From the NCBI RefSeq assembly GCF_904846695.1, contig NZ_CAJHBR010000007.1, forward strand, positions 1 to 64,000: 64,000 nt of DNA, read 5' to 3'. The notes beneath the pieces were generated by a model, which worked only from the letters and a program-made list of their open reading frames with translations, had not been told where the DNA came from and made no database searches. The translations under genes were made by a program, and so were the position numbers. Origin of the DNA: Psychrobacter urativorans (lineage in GTDB: Bacteria > Pseudomonadota > Gammaproteobacteria > Pseudomonadales > Moraxellaceae). Below are positions 50,801-59,523 of the stretch, piece by piece; within the stretch, counting starts at the first letter, position 1, and the number at the start of each line of letters is the position of its first letter.

Positions 50801-52420
50801 CTACTTAGCACAGTTGCTAGGAATATAAGCAACCCAGTTTATGACTAACGGCTCAGTGATATTTGTATCTCGCCAAGCCATTCTCCATTGACCTTGTTGC
50901 TTAGTCAATAAATTAGAGTTAGTTGCACTTTCTTGCTGATTAGCCGTACTTACAGCCACTTCCTCTAGCAAAGGCAAAACGATATCGTCTTGTTTATAAC
51001 TATTGGCATTAGCACCCGTGTTTTGCCAGACTACTAAAGTACCATTTTGTTGTAAGCGCTCAGTATTCATCCATGGTGAATGGCTAGCAGGTCCTGATAT
51101 CATCTGTGAGGGAAAACCGTTATTCATAGCCACTAAAGCACCAAGCCAGCGATCACCTGATACACTGTCAAGTGGACAACTACTTAAAGACTGCCAAGTA
51201 GCTTGTGCTTGTGCCGCAAGTGCCTGTTCTGGCCATTGCATCCTTGATGGCTTATCGCGTATCTTATCACCAAACCCTACGTATATCACTGTCAATACCG
51301 TAGCGAGTGTCAACCAAATAATAAGCGCCTTAGTTATCTTGCTCGTAGTTAGCTTTTGGCTGGCAGGGGAGATAAAGGAGGCCGCAAGAAGTCCTGATAG
51401 CGCCCACATCGGCATACCCCACATATCACGCAAACCTATACCAAATAATAAGCTCAATATGATTAGTACCCCTATAGGAGCCAGCCAAAGATACCAAAGT
51501 AAAGAAGCACCCTTTGGCAAGCTATGCTTATAGTCGCTAATAGCCAATAAGCGTTTACGATTAAATAATAGTATCAGCAGTAACGGAATATGAGCCACTA
51601 GTTGGGCGATGATAAAACTTAGCCAACTAAAATGACGCTTAATGTTATCGGCACCTTCACCCACATCATGGGCGCGGCCACTGGCATAACCAAAGGGCAG
51701 CCAGTCATGGCTTACTAGCCAATATAAGTGCGGTGCAAATATAGCCAGCATAATAAAAGCTGCAAACCAAGGCTGTGGCTGTTTTAATAGCGGCCATTGT
51801 CTTGGCAGAATCAAGTATAGCGCCATCGGTAGCAGCAAAAATACTACGCTGTACTTAGTGAGCATACCAAGACCACCCAACACCCCTAGTAATAGCCAGT
51901 CGGTTAGACGGTTGCGAGTTAAGGCTTGATAAAAAGCTAAATACAATCCGGCCCAAATAGGAAATTGAGCTACATTATGATTAAACTCAAGGCTAGGGTA
52001 AGTATAATAGACTATTGCCAAAGTCAGCACGCTGCCCAACAGTGCAATAGCTTGTGACCAAATTTGCTTGCCTAGCTGATAAACTAAAAACAGCGTTAGT
52101 ATTACATAGAGCTGGCTGAGTAAGTAGGGGCCAACATGACCAAAAATTTTATAGAAGCTGTATAATACCCAAGATGAAAATGGGGGATGCTTGTAATAAC
52201 CCCATTGCCATTCGCTGCCCCAGTTGATACCTTCACTGACATCGAATGGTACGCTACTAGCGAGAAAGACTGGGGCTATTGACCAAATCAGGAAGTAAAC
52301 CAATAACAATAGACCAAATCTTTGCCATTGCTGTAAGTTACTTTTGCCAGTATTGCTACTATCTTTAAAATTACCATCTTTAGAAGTAGAACTGGAGAGA
52401 AGTTCATTATTAGGGGTCAT
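50801..52420 (-). CDS. PMT/ArnT-like lipid-linked sugar transferase (GT39/83 type)
   Basis: A 539-residue membrane protein with about 12 spans, a 30-residue polar Ser/Asn N-terminus and a C-terminal periplasmic domain. The first periplasmic loop has the acidic motif FDVSEGINW followed by YKHPPFSSW, matching the D/E-rich catalytic loop and KHPP of the PMT_2/ArnT group. These enzymes transfer sugar from a polyprenyl phosphate carrier to lipid A or another acceptor in the periplasm. AGAAGAG precedes the chosen ATG (52420); a TTG eight codons upstream is an alternative. It is first in the operon. Confidence 0.85.
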   Translation of the reverse strand: MTPNNELLSSSTSKDGNFKDSSNTGKSNLQQWQRFGLLLLVYFLIWSIAPVFLASSVPFDVSEGINWGSEWQWGYYKHPPFSSWVLYSFYKIFGHVGPYLLSQLYVILTLFLVYQLGKQIWSQAIALLGSVLTLAIVYYTYPSLEFNHNVAQFPIWAGLYLAFYQALTRNRLTDWLLLGVLGGLGMLTKYSVVFLLLPMALYLILPRQWPLLKQPQPWFAAFIMLAIFAPHLYWLVSHDWLPFGYASGRAHDVGEGADNIKRHFSWLSFIIAQLVAHIPLLLILLFNRKRLLAISDYKHSLPKGASLLWYLWLAPIGVLIILSLLFGIGLRDMWGMPMWALSGLLAASFISPASQKLTTSKITKALIIWLTLATVLTVIYVGFGDKIRDKPSRMQWPEQALAAQAQATWQSLSSCPLDSVSGDRWLGALVAMNNGFPSQMISGPASHSPWMNTERLQQNGTLVVWQNTGANANSYKQDDIVLPLLEEVAVSTANQQESATNSNLLTKQQGQWRMAWRDTNITEPLVINWVAYIPSNCAK

Positions 52421-52749
52421 GTTTGAACTCTTCTTATCATGCAAAGGTTTGGAGTCATTTTGAGATCGCTGTTGCTCGATATAACACTGTGTTATGAGCG
52501 ACTCTAAATAGTTTGGATGATAGTATAAAGTCTATTGCTAGTAAGTCATAGTCAGAGTTATCATTCTATCTGAATTTGTAGATATAGCTAAATTCAATTA
52601 TTGACTAAATAATTGCGCCATCTGTAAAAGCATGACGTGATAATTTTTTGTTTTCTAATATCGTTATAAAATTATGAGAACGTCTTATTAACAATGACAC
52701 TATCCGAGTATTTGTTGGTTGCGATCCTAATAACTGTGATTTAGAACAA
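52421..52749. other. Divergent intergenic region containing a hidden 5' gene end
   Basis: Promoters for the PMT-type operon and for the GT8-like gene must lie here. From 52678 on, the plus frame encodes the missing N-terminus of the next gene (TIRVFVGCDPNNCDLEQ). No other gene is seen. Confidence 0.6.
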
Positions 52750-53550
52750 ATGATGGTATTGGACTACAGTATTCATAAACATACTAGCATGCCTGTTGAA
52801 ATCGTATGGATGCAGCTATCACGTGATCCTCAGAGCTACTGGTACTCTAACCCTGAAACGGGTGAGGGCTGGAATACTACTAAATGGGCCACCCCTTTTT
52901 CAGGATTTCGTTGGGCAGTTCCGGAGTATTGTAACTACTCTGGAAGAGCAATATATATGGATGCTGATGTTATTGTTTTAAGCGATCTAGCCAAGCTATG
53001 GCAGCATCCTATTGCTGGGCAAGCTATCGTTGCAGCCAAAACAAAAGCGGATATGACACGCCTATGTACTTGTATCTGGGATTGTAGTAAAGCACAAAAT
53101 GTTATCCTGCCTATGGAACAGCTTAAGATGGATGCTGACGGTCATCAAAAAATGATGGACTTACTAAAAGAAAAAGCGCAATTGGTGCAACCGTATCAAG
53201 ACAGCTATAACTGTGTCGATGGAGAAGATCTGGCAATCGAAGATATCAAAATACTGCATTACTCAGATATGGGCACTCAGTTTAGCCATAAATATGCGTT
53301 AGCAAGAGTTGAGAAGGAAGGCTTTGAGCATTGGTTTGATGGCAAAATAATACCGCACCCTAGATCAGAGCTTATTGAATTGTTCGATAGCTACTATAAC
53401 GATGCCCTTGCTGATGGTTACCAGTTAGATAACTATAGAGTGCAACCTTTTGGCAGCTTTCCAAAAAAGACTCATAAGCGCTATAAAGGTAATAAAGTAA
53501 CTCGGGCAAATGAGTCTAAGTCGTTTCTATCACGTTTATTTAATCGTTAA
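52750..53550 (+). CDS. GT8-like glycosyltransferase with a displaced 5' end
   Basis: From the first usable ATG it has 266 residues, with the donor-site DxD in AIYMDADVIVLSDLAKLW near 68 and HPRSELIELF near 200. It transfers a sugar in LOS assembly by context. The conserved first strand (TIRVFVGCDPN) lies in frame upstream at 52699-52731 but has no ATG, GTG or TTG before the in-frame TGA at 52675; only ATT at 52687 is available. An ATG at 52694 would give this N-terminus with a one-base shift. The gene may be frameshifted at its start or begin at a rare ATT. Confidence 0.75.
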   Translation: MMVLDYSIHKHTSMPVEIVWMQLSRDPQSYWYSNPETGEGWNTTKWATPFSGFRWAVPEYCNYSGRAIYMDADVIVLSDLAKLWQHPIAGQAIVAAKTKADMTRLCTCIWDCSKAQNVILPMEQLKMDADGHQKMMDLLKEKAQLVQPYQDSYNCVDGEDLAIEDIKILHYSDMGTQFSHKYALARVEKEGFEHWFDGKIIPHPRSELIELFDSYYNDALADGYQLDNYRVQPFGSFPKKTHKRYKGNKVTRANESKSFLSRLFNR

Positions 53551-53636
53551 ACTACCAATGAAGCTACTAATAATGGTTAAAAGAAGGTAGCATGCGAAAT
53601 TAGTAATCTAATATAACTTAATTTAATGAGTGCCAG

Positions 53637-54722
53637 ATGTCTGCTATCTTATCAAAAAAAGATAAAATCGTTTTGTCTATCAACTCTTTACAAGGCGCAG
53701 GTGCCGAGCGTTTTGTATTAACTATAGGGGCAGCTTTTCATCAATTAGGATTTGATGTCCACGTATTAACCTTTAATTCTAAAGTTGAGTTTACCTTAAA
53801 TGAAAACTTAACTTACCATTTAATTGACTATGAGCGCTATAGGTGGCTACCTAAAGGTAAGATTCGCAATTCGGTCATTGCTCGAACCGTTGATCAATAC
53901 ATAGGCAAAAAAATTGGTCATCCTATCCTAGTTTTATCGAATCTTGAACGCTCGGATGGTATTTTTTCTTATAGTAAATTGCCCAATATTGTTTACGTCA
54001 TTCATAATACTTTGTCATTATATTATAGGTTTTCTCAAGCGGATAATCTTCAGCAATTGAAGTCAAAATTGATAGCTACTTATTCTAAGCATCCTTGTGT
54101 CTGTGTCAGTGCTGGGGTTAAGGAAGATTTTATAACCCAGTTTGCGGATATTACTCCAATAGCAGCTATCCATAATCCGATAGATAGATACGAGATTCAA
54201 AAGTTAGCCGATGCCTTTGTCCCAGAGTATCAAAACTATATCATTCATGTGGGTAGCTTTAAAGAAGCCAAACGCCACGATATACTGCTGAAAGCTTATG
54301 CACAAACTGATCAGTCTTTACCGTTACTGCTACTAGGCCAAGGAAAGCTACAAAAAGATATAGAGCAATTAGTTACCCAGTTGGGACTGACGGATAAGGT
54401 AGTATTCTTAGGTTTCTGCGAAAACCCTTATCCTTATATCAAACACGCAAAGTTTAAGGTGCTAGCCTCAGATTGGGAAGGATTTGCTCTAGTAATAGCA
54501 GAAGCTCTAGCGCTTGGCGTACCTGTTATTAGCACCGACTGTCCATCTGGCCCAAGAGAGCTTTTACCGGAGAACAATTTGATGCCAAAAGCTGATATCA
54601 GCGCCATCTCTAAAAAGCTAAGTCAGGCAATGCAAGATCCACAGCAGTTTTATGCTGACTTTGATGAAGCACTGTTACCTACTACTATAGCTGAGAAGTA
54701 CTTGGCATTTATACAAAGCTAA
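53637..54722 (+). CDS. GT4-family glycosyltransferase
   Basis: A 361-residue GT-B retaining glycosyltransferase. The N-terminal acceptor domain has the family start INSLQGAGAERFVLTIG. The donor domain has HVGSFKEAKRHDILLKAY near 200, LGQGKLQKDIEQL near 235 and the EX7E motif in EGFALVIAE near 280, followed by STDCPSGPRELLP. It follows the GT8-like gene 86 bases later, probably in one transcript. It resembles the second GT4 gene at 56663 over its whole length, so the two are paralogues. Sugar and acceptor unknown; LOS core is likely. Confidence 0.9.
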   Translation: MSAILSKKDKIVLSINSLQGAGAERFVLTIGAAFHQLGFDVHVLTFNSKVEFTLNENLTYHLIDYERYRWLPKGKIRNSVIARTVDQYIGKKIGHPILVLSNLERSDGIFSYSKLPNIVYVIHNTLSLYYRFSQADNLQQLKSKLIATYSKHPCVCVSAGVKEDFITQFADITPIAAIHNPIDRYEIQKLADAFVPEYQNYIIHVGSFKEAKRHDILLKAYAQTDQSLPLLLLGQGKLQKDIEQLVTQLGLTDKVVFLGFCENPYPYIKHAKFKVLASDWEGFALVIAEALALGVPVISTDCPSGPRELLPENNLMPKADISAISKKLSQAMQDPQQFYADFDEALLPTTIAEKYLAFIQS

Positions 54723-54852
54723 CTGATGCTGAATGTGCACAGGGCTAATTTTAGAACCATTGGAAATAAAAACACGCAAGCACAAGTGGGGAGGTTTTTA
54801 GCCGTTCTGCAAAGTAGTATAGCTGAATATTGAGCTACAATTCTTATCAGCT

Positions 54853-54880
54853 ATACCCATTGAGACGGGTATTATTTTAT
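54853..54880 (+). terminator. Weak terminator after the first GT4 gene
   Basis: ATACCC at 54853-54858 pairs with GGGTAT at 54867-54872, followed by TATTTTAT. The short stem makes this a weak call. Confidence 0.4.
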
Positions 54881-54904
54881 CTATTACCGATTATAAAAGT
54901 TACT

Positions 54905-55603
54905 TCACTTCATTATTAAATAGCTAGCAATCGCTATTATAACTAACAGTGCGACGCCACCAATAATCCGATTACGGGTTCTAATGTTTTGACGTTTGAG
55001 CTTAGTTTGACCACGGCTAGCTTGAAACTGCTCAATGTATATCTCTCCGTCATAGTCTTTATCAAAAATCTTTATGTAGCCCGGATTGAGAGGCTCGACG
55101 GATAGGGTATCAGCAAGCTTTTCCATAGCAGTATCTAGGCTGTCTTGATCAACTTGCGTGCGCTTGCCATCTACTTGTTCCTCTATCCACTGCTCAACTA
55201 GCCTTATAGTATTAGGGGTGTTGCTAAAGTACATAGTGCTGGCTAAGTAATCATGAGACATGCCTGGCATACCTTTAGTCTTGTAAAAGGCAACGTCAGT
55301 AGTGATATGATTAAAGTAATCTAAAGGCTTTTTGACTAAAGCATCGGCATCCAAATACAGAATGTTTTTATTTGGAAACTGTTGTAAGCATTGCAAAATA
55401 AAATGCGGCTTGATGCGAGTGTTGGCTTCCCAATAACCAGCGTCATCAACTTGCTTAAAGTAATAATTTAAGCCAAAGTCGTCCAAAGATTGTTTTAAGG
55501 ATAGAGCATGGTTGAGATAGCTATCAGTATAAAAACAACAAACAACAAAGCTATCTGTAGCTTCCATATTGGTGAAAGACAAAGGTTGAGATGTTGTAGA
55601 CAT
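54905..55603 (-). CDS. Glycosyltransferase-like protein with C-terminal membrane anchor
   Basis: A 232-residue protein of the nucleotide-diphospho-sugar transferase type. FVVCCFYTDSYLNHALSLKQSLDDFGL near residue 18 is the first GT-A strand and helix, the DxD is in ILYLDADALVKKP near 83, and DQDSLDTAM near 153 fits. After a basic linker (KLKRQNIRTRNR) it ends in one hydrophobic helix (GGVALLVIIAIASYLIM), a tail anchor that would hold it on the cytoplasmic face. Such an arrangement is uncommon. The donor is unknown. It is followed by nothing on its strand for 4 kb. Confidence 0.72.
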   Translation of the reverse strand: MSTTSQPLSFTNMEATDSFVVCCFYTDSYLNHALSLKQSLDDFGLNYYFKQVDDAGYWEANTRIKPHFILQCLQQFPNKNILYLDADALVKKPLDYFNHITTDVAFYKTKGMPGMSHDYLASTMYFSNTPNTIRLVEQWIEEQVDGKRTQVDQDSLDTAMEKLADTLSVEPLNPGYIKIFDKDYDGEIYIEQFQASRGQTKLKRQNIRTRNRIIGGVALLVIIAIASYLIMK

Positions 55604-55704
55604 TTGATACTCTATAAATTTAGATGAGGATAAAGTGCATTAGTATAGGTTTGAGATAGGTTTTTAAAGCTATAAGCTAATTCAAACCTATTTAACTGAT
55701 AAAC

Positions 55705-56409
55705 TCAATCTAGCCACCATTGAGACTTTTCGTCTGTGTGTAGAGCTCTTAGAGTAGCAAACGCACTGTTATTGCTTTGAAGTTTATCAAAAATGAATAG
55801 TAGCATAATTGTCGCCATTTTATCGATTGCATAAAACTTTTCATAACGACTGCGCATATTTTTTAAACTATCATCAGTACCGATACGGAAATAAGTAAGT
55901 CCGTCATATAAAGGTAGATGGCTGTGGTAAAGCGCATTGACTTTATCTGTTAGTAGTGGGGTTTGCTCGATAGTATCGTTTAGTTGCAAAAACTGCTTAG
56001 TTTCATAAACTTTTAAAGTATTTACCAAAGTAACGACATTCAATAAAATAGTAGCTCTGTTATTATTGTCTGAATAATCAATAAAAGTATCACAAGCAGA
56101 GACAATCCAGCGCAGCGACAAATGCTTTAATAGGTAATCAAACTCACTTTCCCACAAGGCTTGAAATTCAGCAAAGATATCTGTTGTTTTATAATTGCGA
56201 CGTAGCAGTACCACCAGTGTTGCATGGTAAAAACACAGTTCTGATTGTCCAATAAACTGATGTTTTAAATTATCTAAATGAGCGGTTAAGTCTTTAGTTC
56301 GTGGCTTATCAGACAGTGCATCAGTGTTACATACGGCTTCTGTAATAATAGTTTCTTTCATCTCGGCAATCGTTTTTTTTAGTGAATTCACTAACGATTG
56401 CCTGAGCAT
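55705..56409 (-). CDS. Uncharacterised helical protein in the LOS cluster
   Basis: A 234-residue protein I do not recognise. It is mostly helical and hydrophilic, with LKHQFIGQSELCFYHATLVVLLRRNYKTTDIFAEFQALWE near 50-90 and HLPLYDGLTYFRIGTDDSLKNMRSRYEKF near 165. There is no signal, membrane span or GT motif. It lies 101 bases upstream of the tail-anchored glycosyltransferase on the same strand, so the two are probably co-expressed. I prefer the ATG ending at 56409 (AAAGA upstream) over a GTG five codons earlier. Confidence 0.68.
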   Translation of the reverse strand: MLRQSLVNSLKKTIAEMKETIITEAVCNTDALSDKPRTKDLTAHLDNLKHQFIGQSELCFYHATLVVLLRRNYKTTDIFAEFQALWESEFDYLLKHLSLRWIVSACDTFIDYSDNNNRATILLNVVTLVNTLKVYETKQFLQLNDTIEQTPLLTDKVNALYHSHLPLYDGLTYFRIGTDDSLKNMRSRYEKFYAIDKMATIMLLFIFDKLQSNNSAFATLRALHTDEKSQWWLD

Positions 56410-56662
56410 TGAAAGTTCTTTCACTCTTGAATAGTAAAATAAGTTTACTTTGCCATTTTGAAAGTGCTGTCATTTCATTTAAGCCTTACTCAGAAATACA
56501 ATGTTAAATTATCGAACAGGTACATTTTGACAAATAGTACCTCATTAAGCTATATCCAAGCCGCGATTTTATGGCTACTTATGCCATAGTTGAATAATAA
56601 TCAACTCAAACTGGCAAGCCTTGTATCTTATCATTTTAAAACCTCCATATATAAAGGCCTCT

Positions 56663-57760
56663 ATGACCAAACCTATTATTTTACTTATCTTAAAAGCATT
56701 AGAAGGTCGTGGTGCTGAGCGCATGGTGACCACATTAGCGCGTGCTTATGCAGATATGAACTACTGTGTTCATGTGCTTTGTCTAGAAGATACGCAAAAG
56801 ATGCCACTAGATCAGCGGGTTAATTATCATGTTGTGCCATATAATGAACCGCTTTTGCCGCAACACTCAGAACAAGCCACTGCTTATAAATCAGTTGCCA
56901 AGCGTATCGATGATTATGTGCTTGGTAATATAGGTAAGCCTAATCTAATACTAGTCAATATCTATAAGCTCAACTGGATAATGGCCTATAGTCAATTGCC
57001 CAACATTATTAATGTATTACACACGGCGCTCTCCAAACAGTTCGCTGACAAGCTGATAGCCGAACCTGTGCCAACGCTTACTCATTTAAAAATGGTATAT
57101 GGGGCGTATCCGTGTAGCTGTGTTAGTGAAGGGGCCCGTCAAGATTTGTTAGCGTTAATAGGTAATATTAATAGAACTAAGACAATTTATAATCCCTGTG
57201 ACGTTAAGACGATTAAACAAGCAGTAGCACAACCGCCAAACATCAATCAGTTTGGTCTGAGCGCTAATGGATATATTATTCATGTGGCATCATTCGATAT
57301 TATGAAAGGTCATCAAGATTTACTACAAGCTTATGCTAAAACAGATCGCAAACTTCCTTTGGTATTAGTAGGCAGTGGCAAACTTGAAGAACAAATAAAG
57401 CAGCTAGCTAAGCAGCTAGGTATTGATGATTGCGTCAAGTTTTTGGGATTTCAAGCAAATCCTTACCCGTTAATAGTAGCGGCAGCACTGCTAGTTCTCA
57501 CCTCTAAATTTGAAGGGTTTGGCTATGTCATCGTCGAGGCGCAAGCACTAAATGTACCAGTGATTAGTACCGACTGTCCGTTTGGTCCAAGAGAGTTATT
57601 GCCTAAGCAAAGCCTAGTAGCGGTAGGAGATATCGAGGGGTTAGCCAAGCTAATCAGTGCTGCCCTGATTAGTCCTGAACGTTATAAAGCACCGTTTGAT
57701 AAGCAGCTACTGCCTGATAATATTGCTGATCAGTATCTAAAATTTTCTGAGAAGTTATAG
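56663..57760 (+). CDS. GT4-family glycosyltransferase
   Basis: A 365-residue GT-B enzyme. N-terminal ILKALEGRGAERMVTTLARAY, donor-domain HVASFDIMKGHQDLLQAYAKT near 217, VGSGKLEEQIKQLAKQLG, EX7E in EGFGYVIVE near 292 and STDCPFGPRELLP. It is a paralogue of the gene at 53637, sharing GAER at the start and the STDCPxGPRELLP block. The ATG at 56663 follows AAAGG; a TTG at 56621 is ruled less likely. It is divergent from the unknown gene at 55705. LOS core sugar transfer is inferred. Confidence 0.9.
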   Translation: MTKPIILLILKALEGRGAERMVTTLARAYADMNYCVHVLCLEDTQKMPLDQRVNYHVVPYNEPLLPQHSEQATAYKSVAKRIDDYVLGNIGKPNLILVNIYKLNWIMAYSQLPNIINVLHTALSKQFADKLIAEPVPTLTHLKMVYGAYPCSCVSEGARQDLLALIGNINRTKTIYNPCDVKTIKQAVAQPPNINQFGLSANGYIIHVASFDIMKGHQDLLQAYAKTDRKLPLVLVGSGKLEEQIKQLAKQLGIDDCVKFLGFQANPYPLIVAAALLVLTSKFEGFGYVIVEAQALNVPVISTDCPFGPRELLPKQSLVAVGDIEGLAKLISAALISPERYKAPFDKQLLPDNIADQYLKFSEKL

Positions 57761-57799
57761 CAGTGATTTGGGTATATGAGGAATAGTCAATCAAAGCTA

Positions 57800-58660
57800 T
57801 TAGTCAAAACTATTAAATAAATCTTTAGAAATAGCAGAGTGATTGACAATAGGGACGCCGTGCTCTTTATAAACTTTCCCTAGTAGATTGAATGATGGCA
57901 CGATACGGTCTGTAATAGCTTTATCAAGCTTGCTTGGCGCACTATTATCTTTATTTTCATAAAATCTAGGCTCAGCACTGTTTAGTAAATCGATACCATA
58001 TAAATTGATGATAGACACAGATCTAGAAAAGGCCAATTGCGCTGCAACATAAGCTACCGTACCGGCTTCTACAAATCCATAAGTCACATCTAATGAAACG
58101 CCGATAGGAGCAGGTTTATGGCTACTATCAATAACAAAGTTAGGATCATTAACAAAGTAGGATAAGGGCTTCTTTTTATTTAGTAGCTTTTTCTTAAAGG
58201 TTAGTTTGCTGAACCAAAGCCTATTTGATTTAACGCCCCAAGGCCTATCTACTGGGTATAAGATACGCATCGAACTATGATAACTGTGCATAATATCAGG
58301 ATGAGCTGCTGCTAAAGCCTCAAACACGGCTAAGGTTGCATATAAAGGCTGGCCTCTGTAATGGTTTTTAAGAATTTCTGGCTGATGATTAATAAAGCGG
58401 GCATCGCTTATTACCCAGCCGACGACTTGAGTAAAATCGTGCTGAGCAAGTAAACTAATACTACCATTAACAAAAATAGTCGCTATCTCTATCAGTTCTG
58501 AGAATGCCAAGTTTGCAGCAGAGGGACCTGAAGCAATAATGTTGACTGCTTGGTTATTCAGACTTTGTTTCGCTTCACTACTATTAAAAGCGTGAATAGT
58601 GATAGGTTGATCATCAATATTAAATACAACAGTAGGCGGTAGTTCCAAATTAAGCTCCAT
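57800..58660 (-). CDS. DUF115/GT42-like LOS biosynthesis protein
   Basis: A 286-residue protein. It has a Rossmann-like beginning IIASGPSAANLAF near residue 41, then VNGSISLLAQHDF, VGWVISDARFINHQP and YGFVEAGTVAYVAAQLAFSRSVSIINLYGIDLL near 195. This order resembles sialyltransferase-like (GT42) and DUF115 proteins, where GPS begins the nucleotide-sugar site. A CMP-sugar donor would be in line with that but is not proven. It is 27 bases downstream of the next gene on the same strand. Confidence 0.55.
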   Translation of the reverse strand: MELNLELPPTVVFNIDDQPITIHAFNSSEAKQSLNNQAVNIIASGPSAANLAFSELIEIATIFVNGSISLLAQHDFTQVVGWVISDARFINHQPEILKNHYRGQPLYATLAVFEALAAAHPDIMHSYHSSMRILYPVDRPWGVKSNRLWFSKLTFKKKLLNKKKPLSYFVNDPNFVIDSSHKPAPIGVSLDVTYGFVEAGTVAYVAAQLAFSRSVSIINLYGIDLLNSAEPRFYENKDNSAPSKLDKAITDRIVPSFNLLGKVYKEHGVPIVNHSAISKDLFNSFD

Positions 58661-58687
58661 TTTATCTTTAAATAATTACCCTAGGTT

Positions 58688-59512
58688 TTATAGCCAATGG
58701 TCTTGTAACCAAGGACTAGGCTTAACGTGTCGATACCATTTTCCACCACCACCATTGATAGCTTCTGGCGGGTTTATCTCGCCATGAAAGATAACAATTT
58801 TTGCGTCTTTTGGCAGCTTTGGTGGGCGTAAAAAGTTAAAAGGCACAGGAGCCATGCATTGGTATTTAAAGCTGACACACCAAGTTTTGTCCCAATACTC
58901 TAAATGATGATGCTCACGCAAATAATTCGATAAATAAGCCTGTTCATGGCGTACTTGTTGGCGGATAGTGTCAAAATTACGCTCAAAATTGCTTAGTAAG
59001 TCAGGATACGTATTCATGCCAACGTTAAAACGATAGACTGAGCTATTGCCAATCATTCGCCAAGGCTTTTTCCAATCACGGATGATGACTACGCTATCTT
59101 CATGCTGTGCTTGGTAAGTAAAGAAGCCATCGATATTATTAACGATAACAATATCAATATCTAAAAAAAGCGCTACACCTTTTAAGTCATATAAGTCAGT
59201 TTTAAAAGTGGTGAGTTTTTTCCAGCCTCGTTCAGGTCCTGCGGGTAAGTTAAGCTCAGGAATAGGATAGCTGCGAATAGCAGGATCGATACCGCTACTA
59301 TCATCAGTGAGACAAATCATCTGAAAGTCTAAAGTTAAATGACGGCTGACCATGTTATAGAGGCGATTGACATATTCAGCACCATACTTATCCCCCCATT
59401 TCATACAGATAACGTAACGCTGATCAGCTGAGCTGGTGTCAGTAGCGGTTTCGATGATTGAAGAGATTTTGGGGCTGTTGGTAGTCATAGAGGACTCGTC
59501 AGTGAAACACAT
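58688..59512 (-). CDS. Glycosyltransferase with DxD motif
   Basis: A 274-residue GT-A-like protein: RYVICMKWGDKYGAEYVNRLYNMV near 32, GPERGWKKLTTFKTDLYDLKG near 88, the DxD in ALFLDIDIVIVNN near 113 and IIRDWKKPWRMIGNSSVYRF near 140. The pattern GWxKLxxF...LDxD is shared by LOS glycosyltransferases without an assigned family name. The start may be the ATG at 59512 (11 bases after the lpxL-like stop, suggesting coupling) or an ATG eight codons inside. Middle gene of the acyltransferase-GT-DUF115 unit. Confidence 0.75.
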   Translation of the reverse strand: MCFTDESSMTTNSPKISSIIETATDTSSADQRYVICMKWGDKYGAEYVNRLYNMVSRHLTLDFQMICLTDDSSGIDPAIRSYPIPELNLPAGPERGWKKLTTFKTDLYDLKGVALFLDIDIVIVNNIDGFFTYQAQHEDSVVIIRDWKKPWRMIGNSSVYRFNVGMNTYPDLLSNFERNFDTIRQQVRHEQAYLSNYLREHHHLEYWDKTWCVSFKYQCMAPVPFNFLRPPKLPKDAKIVIFHGEINPPEAINGGGGKWYRHVKPSPWLQDHWL

Positions 59513-59523
59513 AGAACGGGTAA

